64,000 nucleotides of DNA from Maricaulaceae bacterium EIL42A08 (GTDB lineage: Bacteria > Pseudomonadota > Alphaproteobacteria > Caulobacterales > Maricaulaceae). A model generated the notes under the pieces. That model did not search any database. It saw nothing but the letters and a program-made list of their open reading frames with translations, and was not told the DNA's origin. The stretch lies in the NCBI GenBank assembly GCA_024178355.1, contig JAMZNZ010000002.1:1221501-1285500 (forward strand), given 5' to 3'. Shown one piece after another: positions 56,406 through 64,000 of the stretch (positions are counted from its first letter, which is position 1; each line of letters opens with the position of its first letter). Made by a program: the position numbers and the translations under genes.

Positions 56406-56740
56406 TGAAAGATCTCGCCGGCCTGATGAAGCAGGCCCAGGACATGCAGCGCAAAATGGGCGAAGCCCAGGAAAAGCTGGAAACCCTTGAAGTGACCGGT
56501 GAAGCCGGTGCTGGCCTTGTGAAGGTTACGCTAACCGCCAAGGGCGAAATGGTCGGCGTCGAGATTGACCGCTCCCTGTCAGGTCCAGACGATATCGAGG
56601 TCATAGAAGACCTGGTCAAAGCCGCCCATGCCGACGCCAAACGCAAAGCCGATGAGGCCCACAAAGAAGTCATGGGCGAAGTCACCTCCGGCCTGCAACT
56701 GCCGCCCGGTATCGATATGCCCTTCGGGATGAAGCCTTAG
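56402..56740 (+). CDS. ybaB: YbaB/EbfC nucleoid-associated protein
   Basis: A 112-residue dimeric DNA-binding protein: MMKDLAGLMKQAQDMQRKMG, the coiled-coil, then VTGEAGAGLVKVTLTAKGEM and the second helix region ADAKRKADEAHKEVMGEV, ending LPPGIDMPFGMKP. Full-length and standard. It usually precedes recR; here the following DNA is the repeat at 56763 and a heme-uptake locus. Confidence 0.95.
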   Translation: MMKDLAGLMKQAQDMQRKMGEAQEKLETLEVTGEAGAGLVKVTLTAKGEMVGVEIDRSLSGPDDIEVIEDLVKAAHADAKRKADEAHKEVMGEVTSGLQLPPGIDMPFGMKP

Positions 56741-56762
56741 GGGCGGCTCTCCTTCCTGTATT

Positions 56763-56857
56763 GTCATCCCCCGGTTTATCCGGGGGACCCATGCTGAACC
56801 CCGCCCACCTGACTCAACCGTCACAGCATGGGTTGCCCGGACAAGCCGGGCAATGAC
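56763..56857. repeat. 95-bp palindromic repeat, left copy
   Basis: Begins GTCATCCCCCGGTTTATCCG, with inner arms GGGGGACCCATGCTGAACCC, and ends TTGCCCGGACAAGCCGGGCA then ATGAC. Two hairpins, CCCCGG/CCGGGG-type and TTGCCCGG/CCGGGCAA-type, lie in an overall inverted layout, with GCATG on both sides. A nearly identical direct copy is at 60233. Confidence 0.88.
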
Positions 56858-56863
56858 GGGTTT

Positions 56864-58978
56864 CTACCACCCACCGGTCCAGGTCAGGTCGATTCGCACT
56901 GAGCGACCGGCTTCCGCAACCCCGGCGAACACGCGTTCAAAGTTTTCGTCGAAAACGTTATCAACGCCGACATCAATGCGGATATCGCGGCTCTCAAACG
57001 GGCTCCAGCCCGCATAGAGGTCCAGCACCGCATAGCCATCGCGTTCAGCGGCCGGGTCTGTTGTCTTGTCGAAGGCAGAAGCAAAACCCACGCGGCCACC
57101 CAGCATCAGACGGTAATCCTCAATCCGGTAGCGCGCCGAGATATGGCCCATCGTCGGCTGTAGATTGCCAATGGGATCCCCGGTCAGCTGATCGGTGCCA
57201 TCCACCTCATAAAGTGCGCCGGACAGCTCAAACGGTCCGTTGATGTATGCCGCGGCCAGTTCAAAGCCTTCCAGCTCCGCGCTCGTCAGGTTTTCAGAAA
57301 AAGACGTTCCCGCCGAGCACGGCGCAAAGAAGGGCGGCGCAAAGCAGGTGGGTGACAGCGCGAAATCAACCTGCAGATTGATCAGGTCCGTCGCCTCGGT
57401 CTGGAAGATAGCCCCCTTGACCTCAAAGCGATCGCTCGCGGTGAACAGGCCCTGTTCGATGAAGCCTGCACCCAGTTCGAACGTCTCGGTCTCCTCCGGC
57501 TTCAGGTTGGGGTTTGCCACAAATTCATTGGTGATGAAGGTGGGAACGCCCAGCACCGGGTGTGGCAGGGTGAAGTGGGTGTCGGACAGGTACAGCTCGT
57601 TGAGCGATGGCGCGCGGAAGGCTTCGGCCCAGCTACCAAATACGCGAAGCCGGTCATTAATGGCCCAGGTGGCCGCCAGGCGTGGAGACACGGCGTCGTC
57701 CTGGTTGTCGCCGCCGACATCGGACGTGCTTTCAAAATGATCAAAGCGCACACCCGGCAGCACGATCAACTCACCAGCACCGCCCAGATCAAACGTGGTT
57801 TCCAGCTGCGCCCAGGCTCCGGCGAAGGTCGTCGTGCCCGATGGCACGCCGCCACGGGTATTGTCGGGCGTGCGCGAGTCAAAGCCCGTCTGCTCATCCT
57901 CATACCATTCAGCGCCCACCAGAAGCGCAGCATCAAGACCGCCGACGGTGAACTCTGAACGGTTCTCCGCGCGGATGCCGGTGGTTTCCAGGTCACGCTC
58001 GATGAAGCGGTTGATGCTCCGATCGACCTCATCAACCTCGCCCACATTGTGGTAGAGCGTTGCTTGAAAATCGATCAGCGCAGTGTCAGGGCTCACCGAA
58101 AGCGTGGCACGATAGCTGTCGGACGCCACGTCCTTGTTCACGAGCGGATTAAGACCGCCCACGCGCTCTGCGCCCTGCCCGTTATTGGGTTCAATGGCGG
58201 AGTTGCGGAAGCTCAGCCAGCCCAGCTCCAGCTCCACTGCGTCACTCAAATCCACTTCACCGGCGATCAGGCTTGAGACAATCTCATCATCTGCCGGCAG
58301 GTCCTCGCCAGAGCCCAGCGCAATGTCGCCAGACTGGCGCATCGACACCGCCGCGATGCCTTCAAAAGCGCCTGCGTCGCCAAAGACAGCCGCCGACCCG
58401 CGGCTCTCTTCGTTGACGGAACGGTAGCCGACAGAAGTGCGGACGCCGAAGCTCTGGTCGTCGGTCAGCACATCATCAGCTTCCAGTGTCTCAAAAGCGA
58501 CAACGCCGCCCGCTGCACCCGATCCATAGAGCGCAGCCGCCGAGCCGCGCACGCTTTCCACACGGCCGAGCAGGGCCGGATCGAGGAAGAGCACACCGTC
58601 ATGGGCTGAATTGAAATTCTGGCGCGCGCCATCGACCAGCAGTGTCACGCTTTCCCGGCCAAAGCCGCGCAGCGAGATCGTCTGCCCGGTGCGGCGCGGC
58701 CCACCAGCGACCTCAAGGCCTGGAATGTTCTCCAGAAGCTCAATCAGGTCGGTCGGACGGTCCTCGTTGAGGGTCTCCAGCGATAGCGCACTGGTCAGGC
58801 CGGGATAATCAAAATTGGTCAGCTCGGTCTTGGTGGCCGTGACGACGATCACGTCGCTGGCCTCGCTTTGCGGCACTTCTACTTCGTTGGCGAATGCCGG
58901 TGCAGACAGGGCCAGAGCGCTGGCCCCTGAAGCTAGAAGCGCAGCGAAACGGCGGGGGCTGGGAAGGCGTGAGGTCAT
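56864..58978 (-). CDS. TonB-dependent heme/hemoglobin-type outer-membrane receptor
   Basis: A 704-residue receptor. Signal peptide (LLASGASALALSAPAFA), TonB-box-like SDVIVVTATK, plug with LIELLENIPGLEVAGGPR, ISLRGFGRESVTLLVDGARQ and GSGAAGGVVAFE, and a barrel ending in Trp (LTWTGGW). The barrel has FRAPSLNELY and ANPNLKPE, the FRAP and NPNL boxes that mark heme/hemoglobin receptors, with His residues between them (DTHFTLPHPV). ATG 58978 is used; TTG 58987 is possible. Divergent from the DUF6607 gene, with Fur-like sites between. Confidence 0.9.
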   Translation of the reverse strand: MTSRLPSPRRFAALLASGASALALSAPAFANEVEVPQSEASDVIVVTATKTELTNFDYPGLTSALSLETLNEDRPTDLIELLENIPGLEVAGGPRRTGQTISLRGFGRESVTLLVDGARQNFNSAHDGVLFLDPALLGRVESVRGSAAALYGSGAAGGVVAFETLEADDVLTDDQSFGVRTSVGYRSVNEESRGSAAVFGDAGAFEGIAAVSMRQSGDIALGSGEDLPADDEIVSSLIAGEVDLSDAVELELGWLSFRNSAIEPNNGQGAERVGGLNPLVNKDVASDSYRATLSVSPDTALIDFQATLYHNVGEVDEVDRSINRFIERDLETTGIRAENRSEFTVGGLDAALLVGAEWYEDEQTGFDSRTPDNTRGGVPSGTTTFAGAWAQLETTFDLGGAGELIVLPGVRFDHFESTSDVGGDNQDDAVSPRLAATWAINDRLRVFGSWAEAFRAPSLNELYLSDTHFTLPHPVLGVPTFITNEFVANPNLKPEETETFELGAGFIEQGLFTASDRFEVKGAIFQTEATDLINLQVDFALSPTCFAPPFFAPCSAGTSFSENLTSAELEGFELAAAYINGPFELSGALYEVDGTDQLTGDPIGNLQPTMGHISARYRIEDYRLMLGGRVGFASAFDKTTDPAAERDGYAVLDLYAGWSPFESRDIRIDVGVDNVFDENFERVFAGVAEAGRSVRIDLTWTGGW

Positions 58979-58995
58979 GACGTGCAAATCCCTAC

Positions 58996-59018
58996 TTGCA
59001 AACAGTTCTCATTTGCGA
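58996..59018. promoter_or_regulatory. Fur-box-like site, receptor side
   Basis: On the minus strand GCAAATGAGAAC followed by TGTTTGCAA, 18-40 bp before the receptor start. GCAAATGAGAA is the characteristic left half of alphaproteobacterial Fur boxes; the right half is weaker. It suggests repression when iron is plentiful. Confidence 0.5.
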
Positions 59019-59044
59019 GACTTTGTGCCGCATCCCAATTGCGA

Positions 59045-59067
59045 TTGCAAGTGAGACTCTTTCGCAA
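59045..59067. promoter_or_regulatory. Fur-box-like site, central
   Basis: TTGCAAGTGAG-A-CTCTTTCGCAA: 11-base arms matching at 9 positions. It lies between the two divergent genes and could control both. The site resembles the TTGCGA-x-TGAG-x-CTCA-x-TTGCAA type of Fur operator. Confidence 0.5.
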
Positions 59068-59183
59068 TATGCAGTGAGGGAGAGCGACGGATGGCTCACG
59101 GCTTTTCGAGCAAGGGTCTGATCGTCGCGAACCAGCTTCACACGGTGGGCCTCCACCGCCATGCAGATGACAGGACTGATGCG

Positions 59184-60212
59184 ATGACGACCTCCTCCTC
59201 TTTGAAATTTCTCGCCCTCGGGGTTTCGGCTCTGGCTTTGACCGCGTGTGCCAGCACTGGCACGACGACCGCATCTGCGGCGTCGGCCACGGCTATGGCG
59301 GCCCCTGTCACGGAGCGCAGCGAGGCTGAGTTTCAGGCTGACCGCGAAGCCATCCTGGCCATGGTGGGTGAGTATGACGTCACCTTCGACTTTTCTGAGA
59401 CCATGCCGATTGAAGCGGGCTATGAGTTGGCCGAAGACAAGACCACCCCGGCCACCGAAGTCGTCTATGTGATTGAAGACACCGGTGATTATATCGCGCT
59501 CCAGCACCTGCTTCTGGTGGGTGATCCCTTCTCCCCGACCGTGATCAAGCACTGGCGCCAGGACTGGCAGTATGAGCCGGAGCGTCTGATGGCCTATCAG
59601 GGCTTCGGCACCTGGACGATGGATGCGGTCAGCGATGCAGACGCGGCAGGGGCCTGGTCGCAAACCGTCTACCAGGTCGATGACAGCCCGCGCTATGGCG
59701 GCCTTGCCCGCTGGGAGCATGCGTCCAACGCCTCCACCTGGGAGCCGGAAGCCACCTACCGCCCCCTGCCGCGCCGCGACGCCACCGTGCGCGACGACTA
59801 TGACGCCATCGAAGCGGTGAACCGCCACACGGTCATGTCCTGGGGCTGGACCCACGAGCAGGACAATTCAAAAGTCATCCTGCGTGATGGCGAGCCGCGC
59901 GAGCTGGTGCGCGAGCATGGCATCAACACCTACACCCGCACCGATCTGGCTGGCGATTTCGCAGCGGCTGAGTATTGGGAAGCCACCGCTGACTACTGGG
60001 CTGAAGTCCGCGACGCCTGGGACGAGATCATGCTGGCCGACAGCTTCACCGTTGAAGACGATGAGAACGGCACCCTGCTCTACGGCCCGGTCTTAAGCGA
60101 AGGTCAGGCCGTGTTTTACGGCGCGAAGGATACCGAAGAAGCCTTCGCCGAAGCCGCTGACGTGATCGAGCTTCGCGTCACAATCGATGGCGAAGCGGTG
60201 TCTGTGGACTAG
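59184..60212 (+). CDS. DUF6607-like lipoprotein next to the heme receptor
   Basis: A 342-residue lipoprotein: signal SLKFLALGVSALALTAC with lipid Cys, a short Ala/Thr-rich linker, then a domain of ~290 residues with MVGEYDVTFDFSETM, VIKHWRQDWQYEPE and RLMAYQGFGTWTM, Trp- and Asp-rich. The wording resembles DUF6607, a family found near TonB heme/iron receptors (from memory). Placed divergently behind Fur-like sites, it may bind or process the ligand at the cell surface or periplasm; this is inference. The frame is open to ATG 59091, but ATG 59184 begins the signal peptide. Confidence 0.8.
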   Translation: MTTSSSLKFLALGVSALALTACASTGTTTASAASATAMAAPVTERSEAEFQADREAILAMVGEYDVTFDFSETMPIEAGYELAEDKTTPATEVVYVIEDTGDYIALQHLLLVGDPFSPTVIKHWRQDWQYEPERLMAYQGFGTWTMDAVSDADAAGAWSQTVYQVDDSPRYGGLARWEHASNASTWEPEATYRPLPRRDATVRDDYDAIEAVNRHTVMSWGWTHEQDNSKVILRDGEPRELVREHGINTYTRTDLAGDFAAAEYWEATADYWAEVRDAWDEIMLADSFTVEDDENGTLLYGPVLSEGQAVFYGAKDTEEAFAEAADVIELRVTIDGEAVSVD

Positions 60213-60232
60213 AGGCCGCGAGCAATCACCCT

Positions 60233-60327
60233 GTCATCCCCCGGTTTATCCGGGGGACCCATTCTGAACCCCGCCCACCTGACTCATCCGTCACAGCATG
60301 GGTTGCCCGGACAAGCCGGGCAATGAC
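60233..60327. repeat. 95-bp palindromic repeat, right copy
   Basis: Same length and orientation as the copy at 56763. Differences seen by eye are ATG→ATT in the first arm and CAACC→CATCC in the middle. Extended outward, ACCCTGTCAT (60228) pairs with ATGACAGGGT. The two copies bracket the receptor/DUF6607 locus as direct repeats. Confidence 0.88.
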
Positions 60328-60339
60328 AGGGTAATCGCC

Positions 60340-60915
60340 TCAGGCCAGCAAGGTTCGCATGATAATGTCGGCGACCAGCGGGATGCCGGCCGCGGCAACC
60401 GAAAGCGGCAACGTTACGCCTAGCGACGCCAGCGCGACACGCCAGTGGATCAACAGCCGGATGATCTGGTAAGTCCCAAGGAAGGCCACCAGACTGCGCG
60501 CATCGGCGAGCCCGGACACATAGAGCGCCCAGAATAACGCCTGGATATGGATCAGCGCGAAGGTGATCCAGTTATGGCTCACCAGCCAGCTGGCATACCG
60601 GTTACTCGCGCCCAAAATCATCACGGTCAAAGCCGCCACGATCGGGAAGAGCACCCAGAAGCGCACCCAGATCGTTATCGCCTCACCCAGCGTGATCATG
60701 GCTTCGGCATCTGCAAGCGTTGGCTCACTGGCGACAAGATAATTCGCGCTGCCCACGGTGAAGGCAAAGGCCGGGATGGCCAGGATGATGCCCATGAAGG
60801 AGCGCACGACACCCTCCGAGCTGACGTCGAAATGATCGCGCCAGTCATCTTTAAAGGTCATCATCTTGAAGCAGCCAATCATGGCGGCGCGGATTTCAGC
60901 AATCAGGCTTAGCAT
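60340..60915 (-). CDS. Polytopic membrane protein of unknown function
   Basis: A 191-residue protein with four to five hydrophobic segments (GIILAIPAFAFTVGSANYLV, FWVLFPIVAALTVMILGA, WITFALIHIQALFWALYVSG, LPLSVAAAGIPLVADIIMRT). The N-terminal 35 residues are soluble and end FDVSSEGVVRSF. I recognise no family. The ATG overlaps the dapE stop (ATGA), so it is coupled to dapE translation. It may be an alphaproteobacterial conserved hypothetical. Confidence 0.75.
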   Translation of the reverse strand: MLSLIAEIRAAMIGCFKMMTFKDDWRDHFDVSSEGVVRSFMGIILAIPAFAFTVGSANYLVASEPTLADAEAMITLGEAITIWVRFWVLFPIVAALTVMILGASNRYASWLVSHNWITFALIHIQALFWALYVSGLADARSLVAFLGTYQIIRLLIHWRVALASLGVTLPLSVAAAGIPLVADIIMRTLLA

Positions 60916-62087
60916 CAGGCGAAGGTCTTGAAATAACGGGTCAGGATATCGGCGTAGATTTTCGCCAGCGACGTCACATCGCCCGCATCCACACGCTCAT
61001 CAACCTGGTGCATGGTTGCGCCCACAAGGCCGAACTCGGCCACGGGACAGTAATTCTTGATAAAGCGCGCATCAGACGTACCGCCGCCTGTGGTCAGCGC
61101 AGGCTCGCGGCCTGTGCCTGCCGCTACAGCATCGCGGACGAGATCGGTGAAGGGGCCATCCGGCGTTAAAAAGGCTTCGCCCGTGACCTTCAGATCAAGC
61201 TCGATCCTGATGCCATGCTTTTTGTGGACGCCGGCAGCTTCATCTTCGATCCACCGCTTCAGGTCATCGCCCATATGGTTGGTATTAAAGCGGATGTTGA
61301 ACTTGGCGGTCGCCTCACCCGGGATCACATTGTGGGGGGCGTTGCCCACATCAATCGTCGTAACCTCCAGATTGGACGGCTGGAAGTGCGGCGCGCCTTT
61401 GTCCAGCGTGCTGGCAGTCAGAACGTCCAGCAGGTCCAGCAGCGGCGGGATCGGGTTCTCTGCCTTCTCAGGGTAGGCCACATGGCCCTGGCGACCCTTC
61501 ACGGTGATGACACCATTCATGCTGCCGCGGCGACCCACCTTGATCGTGTCACCCAGATGGGCCGGGTTGGTCGGCTCCCCCACCAGGCAATGATCTAGCG
61601 TTTCGCCAGCCTCGGTAATCGCTTCAAGAAGCTTCTTCGTACCGTTGACCGCGGGGCCTTCTTCATCGCCAGTAATCAGAAAGGCGATGGAACCCTTGGG
61701 CTGGCCTTCAGATTTCAGGAAAGAGGCAACCCCGGCGACCATGGCCGCGATGGCACCCTTCATGTCAGACGCACCACGCCCCCACAGGACGCCATCATCC
61801 AGCGCCGCATCAAAGGGCGCGTGGGTCCAGCTGTCTTCCGGCCCAGGCGGCACCACATCGGTGTGACCGGCAAAACAGAAAACCGGACCTTCGTCGCCAA
61901 GGCGCGCGTAGAGATTATCCACCTCATCAAAGGGGTAGCGCGTCACCTTGAAACCCAGCGCTTCTAGCGCGCCGCTCAGCACGTCCAGCGCACCTGCGTC
62001 AGTCGGCGTGACAGAGGGGGCCTGGATCAGCTTTCGCGCCAGCGGGATCGGATCGGTCGGGTCAGTCGTGGGTTTAAGGTCTTCCAT
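60915..62087 (-). CDS. dapE: Succinyl-diaminopimelate desuccinylase
   Basis: A 390-residue di-zinc peptidase-family enzyme of lysine/peptidoglycan precursor synthesis. Zinc-ligand blocks: [20 protein letters not shown] (His), [14 protein letters not shown] (Asp), [16 protein letters not shown] (Glu-Glu), [20 protein letters not shown]. Full length. ATG 62087 is chosen ([10 protein letters not shown]); ATG 62099 is four codons upstream. dapD of the same pathway is 10 kb away. Confidence 0.96.
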   Translation of the reverse strand: MEDLKPTTDPTDPIPLARKLIQAPSVTPTDAGALDVLSGALEALGFKVTRYPFDEVDNLYARLGDEGPVFCFAGHTDVVPPGPEDSWTHAPFDAALDDGVLWGRGASDMKGAIAAMVAGVASFLKSEGQPKGSIAFLITGDEEGPAVNGTKKLLEAITEAGETLDHCLVGEPTNPAHLGDTIKVGRRGSMNGVITVKGRQGHVAYPEKAENPIPPLLDLLDVLTASTLDKGAPHFQPSNLEVTTIDVGNAPHNVIPGEATAKFNIRFNTNHMGDDLKRWIEDEAAGVHKKHGIRIELDLKVTGEAFLTPDGPFTDLVRDAVAAGTGREPALTTGGGTSDARFIKNYCPVAEFGLVGATMHQVDERVDAGDVTSLAKIYADILTRYFKTFA

Positions 62088-62137
62088 GACCCCACACATA
62101 GGCTGAAACCGGGCGCTTCGCCATCATGGCGCATGCT

Positions 62138-62935
62138 TTAGTCAGGCTTGCGATAAATCCCGCTCATCGGGGCGTAGTGAAAGGCGATCCGCATGGCGGC
62201 ACGCTGCAGGGGTTCAGCCACCGTCATCATGTGGTGACCGTTGGCGTGCAGCAGCGTGTCCGCGTCGGTCATGATGCCCACATGCCCCGGCCAGAAGACC
62301 AGATCGCCGCGTTTTAACCCGGTAAAGTCCTCCGTGGTTTCCACCGCCTGCCAGTTGGCCTTCGCCCAGGCTTCCTGCGGCCCGGAATCACGCGGACACA
62401 GTATCCCAGCGGCCTCCAGTGAGGTCTGAACGAGCCCGGAGCAATCAATCCCGAGGCTTTCTTTGGCTCCCCAGAAATAGGGCGTGTGCAAGAAGCGCTC
62501 GGCAACCGCGACATAGTCTGGCTCCCAGTCGTCACCGACCGGGCGCAGATGGCCCTCAAACACCCAGCCCATGCGCTGGGCTTCGATGAATTTGCCAGTG
62601 CGTGCGCCGCCAACGACCTTGGCATTGAGACTGATCAGGCACACCGGCGCCGATTTAAGGTCCGGCTGAGAATAAACATAGGTCCTCAGCGCCTTGACCT
62701 GATGGGTCGGGATCAGCGCTGGCGCGGACAAGGCCGCCATGTCCACAAAGCCTGGATAATCATCCTGCGCGGTGCGACCCTTCGCCCAGCCGTTCTGTTC
62801 CTCCTCAACCAGGAAGACTTCTCCGGCCAGAAGCTGGGTGTCCTGCGCGCCGTCCTCTTCGGGCGTGCGCCGCACTGGCGCGACACCGGCAGTGACCTGA
62901 AACGCGCCCAAAGCGGAAGTTGGCTTATCGGCCAT
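62138..62935 (-). CDS. NlpC/P60 family cell-wall peptidase
   Basis: A 265-residue enzyme cleaving peptidoglycan stem peptides. An SH3-like N-terminal region (LLAGEVFLVEEEQNGWAKGR) is followed by the catalytic domain with Cys in GIDCSGLVQTSLEAAG, His in FWPGHVGIM and the third residue in LLHANGHHM. No signal peptide is visible, so it is cytosolic or exported otherwise, as for the recycling enzymes of this family. Its start overlaps the aminopeptidase gene by 11 bp. Confidence 0.92.
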   Translation of the reverse strand: MADKPTSALGAFQVTAGVAPVRRTPEEDGAQDTQLLAGEVFLVEEEQNGWAKGRTAQDDYPGFVDMAALSAPALIPTHQVKALRTYVYSQPDLKSAPVCLISLNAKVVGGARTGKFIEAQRMGWVFEGHLRPVGDDWEPDYVAVAERFLHTPYFWGAKESLGIDCSGLVQTSLEAAGILCPRDSGPQEAWAKANWQAVETTEDFTGLKRGDLVFWPGHVGIMTDADTLLHANGHHMMTVAEPLQRAAMRIAFHYAPMSGIYRKPD

Positions 62936-64000
62936 AACGATCCTTCAGCATGGTCCAGAGCGCGCGAGCGCCCAGCATTTCACCGCCCTGAGGACGGCCC
63001 GGGCGCGCGGTGGGGTTCCAGGCAAAGATATCAAAATGGACCCAGTTTTTCGCGTCGCTGGCAAACCGGCGCAGGAAGAGCGCTGCGGTGATAGAGCCCG
63101 CAAAGCTGCCCGAACCGGTGTTGGAAAGGTCGGCAATCGGGCTTTCCATCCACTGATCATACCCATCCCATAGCGGCATCTGCCAGACAGGGTCGTCGCT
63201 CTGCTCACCAGCCTCGGTGATGCCCGCGGCGAGCTCCGCATTATCAGTGTAGAAGGGCGCAACTTCGGGGCCGAGCGCCACGCGGGCGGCACCGGTCAGG
63301 GTTGCCATATCGATCAGCAGATCAGGATCGGACTCCACCGCCTTGGTGATCGCATCGGCCAGCACCAGACGCCCCTCAGCATCGGTATTACCGATCTCCA
63401 CGGTCAGGCCCTTGCGGCTGTCCAGGATATCGCCAGGACGGAAGGCATTGCCGGAAATGGCGTTTTCAACAGCCGGGATCAGCACGTGCAGGCGCACCGG
63501 CAGCTTGGCGTCCATGATGATGGAAGCAAGCCCCAGCACGTTGGCTGAACCGCCCATATCCTTCTTCATCAACAGCATGCCGCTGGCCGGTTTGATGTCG
63601 AGACCCCCGGAGTCAAAGCACACACCCTTGCCCACCAGGGCCAGGCGCGGATGGCTTTCATCGCCCCATTCAAACTCGATCAGGCGGGGGGCATCCACCG
63701 ATGCGCGCCCCACCGCATGGATCATCGGGTAGCTGTCGCCCTTTTTAAGGAGCTTATCGCCTGTCGTGACGTGGACTTTTGCGCCGTGCGCCTTGGCCAA
63801 CTCGCGCGCAGCCGCTTCCAGATCGCTGGGCAGCATGTCGCCAGCCGGTGTGTTGACGAGGTCACGGGTCAGCGTAACACCCGCTACTACGCGGGCCGCT
63901 TCAGCCGCATCGCCCCCTTCAGGGACCACAAAGCGGGCCGGTTGGCGCTTGGCGGCCTTGTAGCGCGTGAACTGATAGCCTCCGAGGCCCAGCGCGATGG
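62925..64000 (-). CDS. Leucyl aminopeptidase family (M17), 5' end outside the window
   Basis: The last ~355 residues of a peptidase M17 enzyme. The metal site is built from LVGKGVCFDSGGLDIKP (Lys, Asp), MKKDMGGSA and the signature NTDAEGRLVLADA. TLTGAARVALG and the C-terminal VHFDIFAWNPTARPGRP are typical. The reading frame continues upstream of base 64000 (GLGGYQFTRYKAA). Overlap with the NlpC/P60 gene makes a two-gene operon, suggesting joint turnover of peptides from the cell wall. Confidence 0.94.
   Translation of the reverse strand, partial: IALGLGGYQFTRYKAAKRQPARFVVPEGGDAAEAARVVAGVTLTRDLVNTPAGDMLPSDLEAAARELAKAHGAKVHVTTGDKLLKKGDSYPMIHAVGRASVDAPRLIEFEWGDESHPRLALVGKGVCFDSGGLDIKPASGMLLMKKDMGGSANVLGLASIIMDAKLPVRLHVLIPAVENAISGNAFRPGDILDSRKGLTVEIGNTDAEGRLVLADAITKAVESDPDLLIDMATLTGAARVALGPEVAPFYTDNAELAAGITEAGEQSDDPVWQMPLWDGYDQWMESPIADLSNTGSGSFAGSITAALFLRRFASDAKNWVHFDIFAWNPTARPGRPQGGEMLGARALWTMLKDRYGR

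Overview
The window is 64 kb of a GC-rich chromosome that reads as core genome of an alphaproteobacterium. The best guess is the Caulobacterales/Maricaulales side (Hyphomonadaceae or Maricaulaceae, Oceanicaulis- or Maricaulis-like). This is inferred from gene order (ctaC-ctaD-ctaB-small gene-ctaG-ctaE-DUF983 next to tldD; ffs-dnaX-ybaB; rpmH-rnpA-yidC-engB...dapD), from many TonB-type receptors, and from protein wording, not from a database search. I see no prophage, integrase, classical insertion sequence, tRNA, rRNA or CRISPR array.

Layout. 1-5.4 kb: tail of an ATP-dependent DNA ligase, an MscS channel, a small membrane protein, two overlapping hotdog thioesterases, a GIY-YIG nuclease gene between two palindromic repeats, and gyrB. 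5.5-10.4 kb: LysE exporter, a repeat-bounded stretch with a 48-codon ORF, SURF1, a GNAT/EAL pair and a zinc alcohol dehydrogenase. 10.6-18.8 kb: the aa3-type cytochrome c oxidase operon on the minus strand, with a TPR protein and tldD divergent. 18.9-24.3 kb: two paralogous TonB-receptor-like barrels and a secreted two-lobed aspartic protease. 24.3-34.6 kb: peptide transporter with an extra domain, ArsM, YjbQ, dienelactone hydrolase, a nitrilase-fold protein lacking its usual lysine, panD, acyl-CoA dehydrogenase, GNAT and thiolase. 34.6-45.1 kb: CPBP protease, prmA, a second GIY-YIG gene between repeats, gshA, rsmE, ubiA, a histidine kinase, a flavin disulfide reductase with its TVP38/DedA-type partner, and a serine hydrolase lipoprotein. 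45.1-51 kb: rpmH-rnpA-yidC-engB-DUF1036 protein-nucleotidase-dapD, a tightly packed plus-strand run. 51-56.7 kb: esterase, recR, membrane cytochrome c, nudC, 4.5S RNA, dnaX, ybaB. 56.7-60.3 kb: a heme-receptor/DUF6607 pair with Fur-like boxes, lying between two almost identical 95-bp repeats. 60.3-64 kb: membrane protein, dapE, NlpC/P60 peptidase and a leucyl aminopeptidase cut by the window edge.

The most distinctive signal is the intergenic DNA. At least five families of palindromic repeats occur. The main one is a REPIN-like inverted pair (arms CCTTCGAGGC and CCTCATCCTGAGG), with seven copies. Both GIY-YIG genes sit between such repeats, and in both the codon expected to be ATG is ATA behind a good Shine-Dalgarno sequence. 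I propose, as a hypothesis, that these nucleases are linked to the repeats in the way RAYT transposases are linked to REP sequences.
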